DNA of 64,000 nt from Fennellomyces sp. T-0311 (GCA_025266875.1 JALLLT010000016.1:124001-188000), one strand, 5' to 3'; shown: positions 21,576-34,504, counted from the first letter of the stretch. The notes: generated by a model not told the origin, from the letters alone. Numbers and translations are program-made.

Positions 21576-24500
21576 TACGTTGTGTCTTGGGAAACAAAAG
21601 GGAAAAAAGGATTTTTATCTCATGGTTTGAACCCGGTAATTATTTATTTACAGCTTTTTCCCATAAACAAGTTTATATAAACACATTGTATTACGTATCA
21701 AGGAGTACACACTGATTGATGGGTAATTTGGGTCTAGTATGTCGGAACCACCTTACGGTTCCATCAGCGCACTTGATTAAAACTTTTTCATTCTAGAATA
21801 TTACCCTCTTCACTCGTCCAAAGCTAATGCTTTACGGAATGATGTGCGGGGCAATCCAACGGCTGTTCCAGTACTAAACTATATTTAGTTAATTGTGCTA
21901 CTCCAAATATCACCGCAAGCCAGGAATTCGACTTGGTGTTGATAGATACATGATTTTTCTGGAATATGTACGCATGTTACTATATATGCCACCATTTAAC
22001 CCTGAGTCTCCCAAATCTAAGAAGAAGTGAAATTTAAATATATGCTCACTCCCTCAATTACTGGCAAAAGCTCTTCGTAGAGAGCTGTTTTTTTCTCTGT
22101 TGCTAAATTTAAGTTGTTATCTTGGGCTTGTGATGTTCTCTAAATACAGAATCAAGTTCAAAAGATGATGTCTTATGTTCACATATTATAAAAGCATCTA
22201 CCTATTTATGCTGATGACAAATGAGGGCGAAGTGAGATAGATGCTTTCACGACATAGTCGTATATCTGTGTTATCGTCTTGATCTCACATAATTGAGGAT
22301 TTAGTGAATGTCAATAAGATCATAGACATACGTAAGATATTTTTTTTCCATATGAGCGCAATAACAAGGTGATTGTACTTTTCTTTGAGAGCTTTGTAAA
22401 AAGTTTACGTTACAATTATTGAGTACCTTTTGAAAGACGTAGAAGTCTTCTGTGTAAAAAATAATTGAATTGGCAACCTGACTTCTTTATGTCTATGAGC
22501 TTATGGAGGTCCACTGAACTCCCCTAGTACGTTCTGGACCTAGACCAGGGTCTTAATGATACTCATAACAGAGAGAACATCAATTGATATCCATTATATT
22601 TGATGTCACAGTAATAGATGTGAGTGTAATTTAAGACTGATATAGAACGACATGAGCAATGAATGGTAGTATGTCGGTTGGTAAATACGGTAAGCAGAAA
22701 TGTCTGGATTGGATTATTGATGATGAAATGCGTTTATGTATTCAATGGCTTAGAAGCAATGAAGGTCACAAAATACGTAGGTAGGCACGACAAATACATC
22801 GTCTTTTAAGATGATAAACTAGCACAGGAAGTACACAAGTATTTTGACATGGGTATTACATTGAAGAATGACTTTGACTGGAATGAATGCTCAACGCTGC
22901 TTTATTTAGCTATCTTAAAAATGAAGGAGGACGCAACACCACTATTTATGACTACAACTATCCATGATCTACGCTAAAGAAAAGTCCATAGACGATACTG
23001 GGACATATAAAGCTGTGGGAGTTACACCTGCCAAAAGCATCGTAAAGCTTGCAAGGCCCTGGAGGAACCCTTGGAAGGGCTATTCATAAGTCTTCGTGGT
23101 ACTATTCAAGAATTTGTTATTGAATAAAGTGCGCACCATAGTGAGTGATGACTTTATATGTTCATACCAGTTGAGGTGGGTAAATGAACAAAGAATGAGG
23201 TGAGACTAAAAGAGCTATGGAATAATTTCACCACGCCGATTGTTTTCTTACGCTTGAAAACTTCTCGACTCTACTCATAGCTTAGGTTCATAATATTTTC
23301 GACCATGCCGGTACCCAGTTGCTGTCGTCAATGAATCAGCTACGGACAGCATAAAGTCACACTTTGGTGGCAATGAATATCTATCAGCGCCTGTCAGTGG
23401 TTGAAAGGCTTGCTAAAAGACTCAACTTCCAGACTACTTTTCCACGTCTTTCTTATGTGCGGTAAGTCAACCACTAAAAGGGTTTCTTTCGGCTCAATTT
23501 CAGTCATATTTTAGCCATCTGGATGCGATATTTCGTGTAACGAGGGGTCTTTTGACGCAGGCGTTGTCAATTGTAATACAGCAAAATTATGGTTACGTAG
23601 TGCATATGCTAATGTAGCGTCGTACTAGCATCTAATGTTGCTTGTTGATATAATATTCAGAGGCACTCACCTGTACTGTACAAGTTATTCTGATGCTTCA
23701 CTGCAAAATTGATCATCCTTCTTGTGTTCGTTCTCAGAATATATACGCATCCTGCACGTCCAGATATTTGAAACTGTAAAACTTTATTGTCACTGGGTTT
23801 AAACCGGTTTACAGCGCTATATACTTATGAAGCTATTTGCCGGAGAGTTATTGTCAATTATGAATGGTCTACGCTGGTTTCTTTGTGAAACAAAGCCAAT
23901 TATAGTACTTTTAACATCTATCCACTAATAGATTGATTTTCACTGGTATACAAGGTAATGAGGTATACACTCAGGTGGCTAGGTCACCCGAGTAGCTAAA
24001 ATGACCAGGAAGCCTCGATCGCTGGTGATACTCTATTGCAATTCAGCAATGTATGAGTGTATATGCCATTTACATGTTAAATAAGAGTGGTCGGTGCTAT
24101 CCTGCACTATTGCATATGTAATACGAAAAAAAAACACTTTCAATGATCGACATTTGTGCGTCGAATATCCTGATTCACTTCCGTAAAAAACGTCAAGTAT
24201 TACAAAAAAAGGAATCATGTACCCGATTTTCAAGAGCGATGTGAATCATTTATGTGCACGGAAAGACGGGAACGAGGAACTGAGATTGACTTCTCGTAAA
24301 AAAAACATGTATTGATTTTTACTGGGAATGGCACTATAGGGTGAGCTACATGTCAGATCAACGGATTTTTTTGTGTATCCCCAAGATATTCCCACCGTAT
24401 GAAAGTTGAATATTTGGCCGATTTTTTTACGCGGCCAAAATGGTACTGTACGATCGTTGCACCGGAAAAAAAGTAGTATACTAGGATAAATCATGAAGAA

Positions 24501-25680
24501 AAGTAAGATAATGGTACTTGTCGAATGATTTTAAGCAGTAGTCGATAATTATTTAATGGAAAAAAAGTAAAAACCAACTTTAATAACCATGTCAGGGCCC
24601 AGTTTCAAGCTACCAGTTAGTATACTAACTTTAACGGCGATTTAGTACAATGACTATGCTCTAGATTTATGTATTGTTTAGTCATAATTTTATTATACTT
24701 GACGCGCTACGGAAAAATTCCGTTATCAGATGTGGTTTAGTAGGAAAACTTAACATTCGCTGACCTAGTGTTTATTAACGGCTTTCATCACGATTTGTCA
24801 TATGCGAATATCCGTTACACAAAATATTACCTAATTCCTTACCGCAAAACCATCAGGTATCCCTGTTCAAACCCGCTTTTCGAGAAGGTCACCCGGTCTC
24901 CCCGATTCACATTTCAGATCCAGTCCCGTTCATATGGAAATAAAGGCAAAGCACTTATGGTGCAACAAAGTGCCATTATAAATCATGTCATCTGGTTAAA
25001 ACGTGGTACGAACAGCACAGGAAAATATACATCCTCGGCGTGAACCGACGGATAGTAACACTTGGCACTATTGATATGACGAGATCCACAGAAATTAACT
25101 GAGTTGGAGATTAATGTAGCGACATTTTTGATTTCTGTTCGGCAGTACCGATGCAGCTTTCTTTCGTTTCTTTGGTGAGAGTGATCCACCTATTTAAAAC
25201 AGTTACTTGCGGAGAATTGCAACCAATCGACGGTTTTCCGTTCCTATTTTGCAGGACACAAGTCGGAGAATACGCCTATCGAGGAAATTTCTACGGCGCC
25301 AACTTTATCCGCACCACACGATTTGAGCCGCGGATTAGGGCATCTATTAATCAGAAACTTGGATCAAAGTGGATATTTACACATGTTTACATCATACTAA
25401 CCCGTATACGATGAATTTCTTCATTTAATTCGAATGCAAAATGTAGAAATGGAGGTGAATGGGCGCAAAACACGAAGTGAGCTGAGCAACAAGACGGTGC
25501 CCAAAAGGGGTATTTCTTCTTTTGCAAGTACTGTAAAAAGCAAAAAGTTCCGCATGACGTTGCGAGGAAAACTCGTAAATCAGGTGGTCAATATGGGTCC
25601 GCGGTTGGTAGCTTTAACAAGTCATTCTGGTAATAGCGATCCAATGATCTGCTTCCTGCGATTGGTGAGGTGTTTGGATG
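21576..25680. other. AT-rich gene-poor region with transposon-like debris
   Basis: About 4.1 kb without a convincing gene. At about 22695-22780 a plus-strand stretch reads KQKCLDWIIDDEMRLCIQW and continues for about ten residues to a stop. This resembles the N-terminal DNA-binding part of some fungal DDE transposase families. Nearby fragments (22860-22975) are also open for 25-40 codons and then broken. At 25248-25408 a plus-strand exon-like frame (starting GHKSENTPIEEIS) follows a good acceptor, but no matching upstream exon was found. The rest is stop-rich in all frames. Decayed mobile-element sequence is the simplest reading. Confidence 0.45.
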
Positions 25681-25902
25681 CGGAGCGAGTCTCTAATGTG
25701 GGGAACTGCTCGGAGTTCGCACGCCGGGGGTGGTGCTTTCACGACAGGATTTTCCCCACACCTAAATTCTCCATTCCGAATAGCTTTCTTCCAAACGGGG
25801 GAAATCGATACCAAGCGGGGGAGCTGTTGCATATATATAATGCCGTGCAAATCTTCTGTCTAATTTTCTGTCACCTTCTTACATCTTTATACACCATTTA
25901 AC
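25681..25902 (+). promoter_or_regulatory. Hexose-transporter promoter with Mig1/CreA-like sites and TATA box
   Basis: Four matches to the carbon-repressor consensus SYGGRG lie within 125 bp: GTGGGG (25698-25703), CCGGGG (25724-25729), reverse GTGGGG (25754-25759) and GCGGGG (25815-25820). A TATA box (TATATATAA, 25832-25840) lies about 63 bp before the start codon. This GC-box cluster stands out in an AT-rich neighbourhood. It suggests glucose-responsive control of the transporter, as known for fungal hexose carriers. Binding is inferred from consensus only. Confidence 0.55.
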
Positions 25903-27762
25903 ATGGCCCCAATTATCGCTGTTAAAGAAGCGAAGGGTGATCCCAACATCAAATCTGATGCAGGATGGATCCTTTATGTGTAAATATTTCTACCCCTTTT
26001 ACTTTAATTTGATCTTTTCGATTGACATTTGTCTTAATCATATCCTAGCAACACTGCATTTGCTGCTCTTGGCGGTTTCCTTTTTGGCTGTAAGTTTTTT
26101 TGATCATTGCTAACCATAGCAACAAACACTCACGCGTTTCTGTACCAACAGATGATTTCGGCGTCACCAGCAGTGTCATGGTTATGCAGCCGTTCCAAAC
26201 ATATTTTGCTCCTCTCACACCTGGTCTTCGAGTAAGTTATAAACAAAAATAGTCGCTCATTTTTTCTGTACACTGACATGCTTTATTTGCTAGGGTGCAT
26301 TGAACTCGCTTATGGGTACCGGTGCCGTCTTTGGATGTCTTATTGCTGGTTGGATGTCTGATCGATGGGGTCGTCGTGACAGTGTTGCCATTTCTGCTTT
26401 TGTCTTTATCATCGGCGGTGTTCTCCAAACCGCCTCTGTACATATTTCTATGCAGCTTGTCGGTCGTTTCATTTCTGGTCTCTCAGTCGGCGCTTGTTCT
26501 GTGTTGTGTAAGTGTTAAATTATTTAGTCAGCCTTCGGCACGATTCCTCACACAAACTTTATTCAGCACCCATGTACAACGCTGAGCTGGCCCCTAAAGA
26601 AATCCGTGGTCGTCTTGTCGGCTTCCAGCAGCTTATGATTAACACTGGTTTATTGTTGTCTGGATGGATCGGTTTCGGTACCAACTATATGACCACTGAC
26701 TGGTCATGGCGTATTCCTTATCTTATCCAAGTTTTCCCTGCCATCGTTCTATGCATGGCTCCCTTTGTCTTGCCCCGTTCTCCCCGTTGGTTGGTTGAGA
26801 AGGGTCGCATAGAAGAAGCCCATCGCGTACTTGCAAAAATCCACGGCAAAAACAACTTTGAGCATCCTTACGTCTTGATGGAACTTCAAGAAATCAAGGA
26901 TAACGTCGAACTTGAGAACAACATTTCCGTCAGTAACTACTGGAAGCTTCTTGCCGATCGCGCCAACAGTCGTGTCCTCTGGGTCGGATGTTCCATTGCC
27001 GTCTTCCAACAGCTTACCGGTGCCAACGTTATCATGTACTACGCTCCTCTTATGTTCCAACAGGCGGGTCTCGATGGTAACATGTCGCTTTTGGCCAACG
27101 GTATCAACTACATTGTCATGGTTATTTTCTGTTTGCCTGGCATGTGGCTCGTCGACAAGATTGGTCGTATCAAGTTGATGATTATTGGTTCGACGGGTAT
27201 GTGTGTTGGATTTATTTTGATGGCTGCGTTGTATGGTGCATGCGGTTATACCGAATGGTCCGAGTCAGAATTGATGAATGTGGTCAACATGAGCGAACAT
27301 CCTCAAGCCGCCAACGCCGTCATCGCCTTCATCTTTATCTTTGTTGCCTTTTACGGTACCACTTGGGCTCCCGTTGCTTGGATTTACATTGCCGAAATCT
27401 TCCCTCTTCGTATCCGTTCCAAGGGCTTCGCCTTCGCCTCTGCCCTTTTGTGGTGCGCCAACATTCTTGTCGGTCAGGTCACGCCCGTGCTGATGGATGC
27501 CATTACCTGGGGTACATACCTCATCTACGCTGTGGTTGGCGTTATCATGTTGGTCTGGGTCATTCTATTTGCTCCCGAACCCAAGGGCTTGTCACTGGAA
27601 GAGATGGAGGTCATTTTCTCTGGTCCTATCATCGTCACCAAGCTGGACTACGAGGGCTACTTGACTGCTCACAGAGAAGAGATCGAGCAGAAGCGTGCCG
27701 AAGTCGAAGCTGCTGCGGCAGGCAAAAAGGTCAACGAAGTGTCCTTGGAAGAAAAGGCCTGA
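25903..27762 (+). CDS. MFS sugar porter, hexose transporter
   Basis: Five exons (25903-25979, 26049-26089, 26152-26231, 26294-26507, 26567-27762) give 535 aa, with introns of 69, 62, 62 and 59 nt. The sugar-porter signatures are all visible: GYDFGVTSS in helix 1, SDRWGRRDS in loop 2-3, PRSPRWLVEKGR in the central loop, QQLTGANVIMYYAP in helix 7, VDKIGRIKLM in loop 8-9, and PEPKGLSLEEM near the C-terminus. Twelve membrane spans fit the length. These proteins carry hexoses across the plasma membrane by proton symport or facilitated diffusion. Codon use is strongly biased to C- and T-ending codons, suggesting high expression. The exact sugar cannot be read from the sequence. Confidence 0.95.
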
Positions 27763-28192
27763 ACATACAGTATATCCCTCTTTCCCTAATCATCCGCTTA
27801 ATACCTTTCACTTTCTTTTTTCGTGCCGGCTACGATTCTCAAATCCTTATTACCACCAATACCTGTAGTATCTATCCTCCTTATTCCATATGTAGCTTAC
27901 CTACACCTTTGTGAGATTTCATGCGGTTTAATAAGCAAAACTGACGCCATAAAAAACTATGATGTTCAAATATGACATAGCATGGGATTTTTTACCTCAA
28001 AAGGTCATAGGACTGATTCACGCACACAAACAGCTTATGTAAGTGCCTTATTCAGCAAATAAAGTTTAGTCCCTGGTGGCCTGAGCCGGATCGCTGTCTT
28101 GACACTTTCAACAAACAAACTTCAACACAGTCTGGGTTATGGATGTAGTATTTTTTTTATTACTTATATGTACAGTAATAACGTTATTGCGC
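27763..28192. other. Convergent intergenic region
   Basis: The 3' ends of the hexose transporter (+) and RPS20 (-) meet here. The sequence is AT-rich with no gene. Candidate A-rich poly(A) elements occur near 27930-27960 for the transporter. Confidence 0.4.
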
Positions 28193-28809
28193 TTAAGCAA
28201 TGGTAACCTCAACCTATATACCCAGTCAGTATTGTCTATAGTGTCACTGGCATTATAACTTACCTCAACTCCGGGTTCGATGGAGATGGAGGTGATCTGC
28301 TTGACGATCTCGGAGGGCGAGTGCAAGTCGATCAAACGCTTGTGGATTCTCATCTCGAACTTGTCGAAAGTCTCGGAACCGTTACCGCAAGGGGACTTAC
28401 GGGTGGTGATGCGAAGGACCTTGGTGGGGAGACGGACGGGACCCTTGACCTTGAGCTCCTTATCCTTGGCACGCTGGATAAGATCAGCAGAAACTACATC
28501 ATATAGTGTCAATCCAAATCAGCTCCTCTTTCACAATTCCCTCCGAAATAACCTACCCTTCTCAAGGTTCTTGACGTTGCGCGAGGTCAAGGTGATACGG
28601 ATACGGTGGATCCTAAAAAAAGTTATGGCCATAAATATACAATTGCCTAATGTTGACAGTTGCTTTCAGTACTTACTTGACCTGGGCCTGTTCTTCCAAA
28701 CCGGGCTTTTGAGCAGAGGACTTAGCCTGTATCATGAGACAAGTATTTAGACACGCGTGGGTTTTTGCAATGCGGCAAGTTGTTTTGTTCTACATACGAC
28801 AGCAGACAT
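28193..28809 (-). CDS. RPS20: 40S ribosomal protein uS10 (Rps20)
   Basis: Five exons (28809-28798, 28726-28677, 28612-28557, 28493-28264, 28213-28193) give 122 aa, with introns of 71, 64, 63 and 50 nt. The first exon encodes only Met-Ser-Ala-Val and the last only VEVTIA plus stop. The core is classic uS10: [38 protein letters not shown] and [19 protein letters not shown]. uS10 sits in the 40S head near the mRNA entry side. High intron density in a ribosomal-protein gene is usual for early-diverging fungi. It shares its upstream region with ERG12. Confidence 0.97.
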
Positions 28810-28988
28810 GGTGAATGCGAAAAAGAGGAGGCTTTCTCGGTTGCCACAGTAGCGAAAAAATTTGTAGGCGTGACGATGAAACGGTCCTACTTGCGGGAAA
28901 CTCCGATCTCAGGCACCGGTGGTTGGCAAGTAGTTCACGTCGCTTGATTATATATAGCCCTCTCTTCCTTCCCTTCAAACCTCGCACT
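28810..28988. promoter_or_regulatory. Bidirectional RPS20/ERG12 promoter
   Basis: Only 179 bp separate the two divergent start codons. A TATA box (TATATATA, 28949-28956) lies about 33 bp before the ERG12 start codon. The pyrimidine run CCCTCTCTTCCTTCCC follows it and probably marks the start-site area. No TATA is obvious on the RPS20 side. Sharing such a short region would couple or insulate a ribosomal gene and a mevalonate-pathway gene. Confidence 0.6.
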
Positions 28989-30468
28989 ATGACTCAAGGT
29001 ACCAAAAGAGTATTGGTTTCAGCGCCAGGCAAGGTTATTTTGTTCGGTGAACATGCTGTCGTGCATCAAAAGGTAATGACATTATTGCCATTTGTCAACT
29101 ACACCACACTCACTAGATGACAGCTTGCCGTTGCCGCTTCACTTGGCCTCCGAACATATTTACATCTCGAGGAAAATGACAGCGGCAAGTGTCGATTGAA
29201 CCTTCCTGACGTCAATGTCGACGTGACCTGGTCCATGTCCGAGCTATCGCTTCCTGTGGATAAGAAAGCCTTGGGTAAGCTATTATTAAGCGGTAAAGAG
29301 ATCAAGCTGACATGAAAAACAGACACACCACATCCAATGGATATGCCTGCGGAAGCAATGGAAAAGTTGGAAAACTGGGCTGCGTTCACCACCAAAGATG
29401 CACAGAAACAGGCGGTGTTGGCGTTCCTTTACCTATTCTTTGTTCTGAAAACGGAGAAGCCTGCATCGTTTGGGTTTACAGTCACTACCCGATCGACATT
29501 GCCTGTCGGTGCAGGTCTCGGCAGTTCAGCCAGTTTTGCTACGTGCATTGCCACCGCATTGCTCGTGTTGTTCAATCACATCCCGATCGGTTTCGCCCAA
29601 ACTGAAAAGAAGGAAAGTTATTTGGATACTGTCAATCGCTATGCCTACAAGGCCGAACAAGTTATCCATGGCAACCCAAGTGGCCTAGATAACTCTGTTT
29701 GCACTTTTGGTAATTTCAGAAAAATGCGGAGCGCGATAGCGACAGGTGTGTGACCTTACATCTTGCTTTTAGGCGGTGCCTTGTCATTCCGAAGGGGTGA
29801 ACGTTTTGTACCACTCGAAGGATTTCAATCGTTGCAGTTACTCCTGACAAATACCAAAGTTCCACGATCCACTAATGCGCTTGTGGCAGGTGTCACTGCA
29901 AAGTTAAACAAATACCCGTCTGTTATCAATCCTATTTTGGATTCCATCGACAGCATTTCTCTTCGTTGCTGCCAAATTTTCAAAAACAGCGACAAGAGCA
30001 ATCTCTCTCAGGAATTGGAGGTAAAGAGACTGTTGAAGGAAAAAAACAATCCGATTCATGTTTGATGCGTATAGGATCTTGTTGATATAAATCATTGTCT
30101 GTTGCACGCACTTGGTGTGAGCCATGCAAGTTTGGAAAAGGTTCGGTCGGTGACCGGTGCGCACGGGGTAAAGACCAAGCTTACCGGTGCAGGAGGTGGT
30201 GGCTGCTCCCTGTCAATTATTCGTGATGGTGAGTTGACAAATATTCAGGAGACACACACCAAACCTTGTAACACGTTCTTTTCAACTTGCAGGCGTAAAC
30301 GCAGAAACCATCAACTCAGTTTCAAAGGAATTGAAGGCTGAAGGATTTGATTGCTATCAAACATTGCTAGGCGGTACCGGTGTTAATGCGGTTGCTTTAG
30401 GTGATGCACATGATCAGAAATGGCTGTTTAACGCGGATCGCGAAACACTTGAGATGCATGCTGTCTGA
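28989..30468 (+). CDS. ERG12: Mevalonate kinase (Erg12)
   Basis: Six exons (28989-29072, 29124-29274, 29323-29709, 29773-30020, 30075-30228, 30293-30468) give 371 aa with agreeing phases. GHMP-kinase motifs are present: APGKVILFGEHAVVH at the N-terminus, LPVGAGLGSSASFATC (the ATP-binding motif 2), NPSGLDNSVCTFGG, and KLTGAGGGGCSL (motif 3). The enzyme phosphorylates mevalonate with ATP in the sterol/isoprenoid pathway, in the cytosol. Isoprenoids made here also feed carotenoid and trisporic acid synthesis in Mucorales. Feedback control by farnesyl diphosphates is known for the family but cannot be seen in the sequence. Confidence 0.96.
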
Positions 30469-30583
30469 TCCAAACATATCCTCAATCATTCTCTCATATC
30501 ATTCACTCGATGACTACCATTTACAGCCTAATAATATAAACTTCATGCTAAATGCTAAATTTTAATGATTGCGTTGGTATGCA

Positions 30584-33500
30584 TTAAATGCAACAGTATT
30601 TGTCGATCAACAGTTTTGCCAGATGAGATGAACCACTCGTAACGTAAATTAAGTGTAGGTTGTAGGCCGCCTCTTGCTTTAGATCAGTTTCGTCGAATTC
30701 GTCAATCTCTTCGTCTTCATCGTATTCATATATACTAGCAAGGCTTTTCATCGGAACCTTGCCTTGTTTAGCAGGTGATGGCATGATCAACACCTTCTCG
30801 TAATGAGATACGGCCAAATGTGTTAAACCTATATGGCTCATTATAAGCAACGTTATAAATTTCACTTTCAGCCAAGCATACCAATCATATGAAACGCACG
30901 GCCGTAATTATATTCAGTCTCTTGTGATCTTCCGCGTAACCGGCGGTATTTGGATAAAAAGAAGAAGCCCTAGACTTGATTTAAGCGACATATTCGGAAA
31001 ACGCTGTGCTGGCATGACTTACTTGCATGATTTGGGCATGTCGATTTGTACTTTTTCTGTTCATGGCACGCATAATGAAACTAATACCAAGAGAAAGTAA
31101 ATTTACTGGGTCATTGGGTTCAAGCGCATAAGAACGCATAAACATCACTAGTTCTAAGGTTAGTTTTATCGTATAATTGAATGGTGTAATAACTTACAGC
31201 ATGCTCCGGTAAAACTTCTACCTAGACACAGTTGCAGACCAAACACGTTCAAAATAACTGGCTCCATGGACTTGGGAAGCTCTTGATTACGAGCTTGCAT
31301 AGTGCGGATCGCTGCTTTGTCTTGTTCGGTTGGAGTGGTGAATAATTCGGCAAAATTGGTATCTTGCATAAACGAGCGGTCAATTTCCAAGGCGTTGATT
31401 GCTTCCTTGAGATGCCAAACATCGTCACTGTTCGGGTCTTGGTTATGTTCTTGAAGAAGTATCATGTCCACCAGATGAATAACGCGAGTTATATATTTCA
31501 TATGAACGTTATCGGCGAACTGAGCTAGTGACCCCAGGCCACTACATATATAAAAGTCAATGTCAAATCGCTATTTTGGAATACCTGTTCTTACCTATTG
31601 TTAACCGCTGCCATGAGACGGTAAGGCGCTGCTTTGAATTTGCTTTGGCCGATAAACCAGCGGCAAACTTCGTATTTGATAACTTCGTTGTTGTTGATCA
31701 TAGCACATCCTAATGGTTACTGTTAATTGTTGCACGATGTAATGCTTTTGTGTAGCAACTTACCGAGTAGTGCGAATTTAAGAGCCCTCAGCTTGTCCAT
31801 GTCATGATAGAATACATTAGCTTCTGTCACTCGTTTCAACATATCGTATGCAGCTTCTGCATTCCGGGTTTGAGCCAGTATATATCCATACTACAAGAAA
31901 AAAGATTTTTTTTAGGAACAATCCACGCAAAAGACAAGTTAATACCTTTATAAACAAATCACACCAGACGTCAAATGTAGCGCCACGGAAAACGCTTGTC
32001 GCACGCATTTTCTCGTCTCTTTCTTCTTCTTCATGCATATTCTGAACTTCTTCATCCGATTCATCTTCTTGCTTCTCTTCTTGACTTTTTCCACTAACAC
32101 GACCGCGTAAACGCTGGGCCATTTGGTGGGCTTCGCGGTCCAAAGACCGTTTGTCCGATGACCTTTTTTTTTGATTATAGAATCCAGTGAAACGACGAGA
32201 CTGAATGAAACTTTCAAGTAAGCGCAAGTCAACAATTAGTAAAAAGATTGTTTCTTACGCGATCATTAGGATAAAATGCTGTCGTCTCTGCGAAATCCAA
32301 GTATAGCTCTTGAGCAACAGACATATATTCACGCATGATGGTCTTGTCAGCACCGACAATATTGTCACCAAGTGATTGATCCAGCTCAGCAATCTTGGCA
32401 AACAGTATAATTGCGTTCCGATTTTTTTCTTCGTCGCGTCTGATGCGCTCTTCCCGCCTTCGCTTATTGCGCTCGCTTTTGCTAATCTGACGACTGGCTT
32501 CGTCGAAAATAGAAGCTTTTTCCGGCTTCACTTCATGTGTTTTGTTATCTCCTTCTTTGATTCTTCGTGCTTTTTCTTCTTCTTTCTTTTTGCGTCGAGA
32601 TTCGCGGTTCTGCTTCATCACTGTTTCGAGTGGTGTTATATATCGTATGATATGATGTGCAGCATTACTTACCATAATCCACGAGTTCCAATGCTGCTTC
32701 TTCTTTTCCCATCTCTTCATATACTGAAGCGAGAGATAGCATGACGTCCAAATTCTCCGGATGCTCCTCCAGCACTAGAAATCATTCATCTGTTATCGAC
32801 AGTATTTTACCATCTAGTCCACACTCACCATTGGAGTAGAATATGCTGGCAGTTTCCAATTCGCCGACTTGATGGTAACAATCGGCTGTTCGGATAAGCA
32901 TATCAACTTCAACCTCCTGCATATACTCGTTAGTTTCCATTCTTGTATAAGAACCTTTGATAAGCCTTACATCGGATACATCAATGATCTTTTGGAACAC
33001 GCTCAATGCAGGTTCATAATGTCGCTTATCCATATAAGCAAATGCGATATCTTGATGTAAATCTGGGTATGTGGTAGGTGGGTAATTCAGTAGATATTGA
33101 AAATGTTTCTAGATTGAGTGACGCCCTGATGAGTCTTTGACCACAGCAACCCGCCAGAACACTTACTGCGGCTGTCTTGACATCACCGAGATAAACCCGA
33201 CATACACCCATGCGTACTCGCAATTCAATGGGGAAATCTGACCGACCCTCATTCTCTGAGTCCTCAAAGTATTCCTGATCATTATCTCCGAATCCGTCCC
33301 AATACCGTTCATGCTCTCTGTGCTGGACAATACGAACACCAGTTTTGATGGTTTCCAGCGCTCGACGATAGTCGTTCTGCATCAAATATAATTCACTCAA
33401 CATGTTGATTTCGGTGAATCCCATTTGATCCAAAAACTCGTCCTCCTCCTCGTTTTGCTGCTCATCGTTGCGATTGTCGTTTTTCATATGATGCTCTACT

Positions 33501-34504
33501 GCCTTTTCGTACAGTTGAATCGCGTCATTGATCATACCCTTGTGTCGATACAGCTGCGCCAGTTCGTTAATAACTTTAAAATGATGTGGTGTGATATCCA
33601 AAATCTGTCGGAATCCGTCAATCGCGTCGTCGATGCGATCCAACTTTCGGTATAAAAAGGATCGATCCCAAAGCGCATCCACGTCTGTTGGATCCGCCGT
33701 GATTGCTTTCGAAAAACAGTATACAGCCTGCTGATTGGCATTCGCTTCACTACACGTTGCTTATATATCAATCCACTCTCCTTCCCAGTAACTCCATCGA
33801 TAGAGAACCTACATCGACTTGACACCCAGCTCCTTCCATAAATTCGCATCGTTTTGATTCATGTGAGCCGCCACCATCCGAAGCTGGAGCGATTTTTCAT
33901 TGTTTCCCATTTCTTCGTGTACAAGACCAAGTGTGTTCCATGCCTGATGGACGTTCGGATACTTTGTGATAAGGTTCTGCAAAAAATCGACTGCCTTGCC
34001 GTAATCTTGAGTGATATATAACTCGTTGGCCTTCCCAAGAAGTTCCTTGACTTCTGGTGGTAGCCGTGCTTCACCCGTTGTGATACGACGTTTGCTGCCA
34101 TGGCGCACTTTACCAATGCCGGCGGTTGTAATGAGATTGTCTTCGAATTCCTCAAAATCTCTTGCGATTTCGTCGATGCCACCAGTTTTTAAATTGAGGC
34201 GGGCTTCCTTTGTGCTGTCCAGTAGTTGACTATACGGATATAAGGGTAAGTGAATCGCTTATAGGTGTGCTTTGCCGAATTTAAAAACTTGCGTGATTTC
34301 ATTGTCGCTTTCTGCATCTTCGTTTTCAAACCAATCGTCCTCGTCGTCCTCGTCGTCGTTTGTGTTGTCTTTGAGTGCTTCTTCTAGATCGTCTAGATCC
34401 ATCATATCGGCATCTGTACCATAGAGCATTTTCTCAAGGAATTGATCGCTGTCGAGGCCTGCCCTACTTGATCGCGACGATCCTGCTTTTGAACTTTCTG
34501 CCAT
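30584..34504 (-). CDS. TFC4: TFIIIC subunit Tfc4 (GTF3C3), TPR protein
   Basis: About fourteen exons run from the start at 34504 to the stop at 30584. The N-terminus is very acidic (EEALKDNTNDDEDDEDDW). PPEVKELLGKANELYITQDY opens the first TPR block, followed by TPRs such as HQAWNTLGLVHEEMGNNEKS and DVDALWDRSFLYRKLDRIDD. A charged linker rich in KKKEEEKARR and RRREERIRRDEE (32400-32620) separates the two TPR arrays. The C-terminus matches Tfc4 (FGLQLCLGRSFTGAC, LEPNDPVNLLSLGI, KSTNRHAQIMQ). Tfc4 in the tauA lobe recruits TFIIIB upstream of tRNA genes. The first intron is uncertain: the obvious acceptor at about 34213 gives the wrong phase, while CAAAG|GAA about 22 nt further keeps the frame. 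Confidence 0.9.

Noticed and set aside
21620..21650. GGTTTGAACCC resembling a tRNA B box
   Set aside because: One mismatch at a key position, no A box at the right distance and no acceptor-stem pairing.
25434..25901. 155-codon plus-strand open frame before the hexose transporter
   Set aside because: It overlaps the GC-box and TATA promoter region, ends one base before the transporter start, has no domain, and its composition follows the promoter GC boxes.
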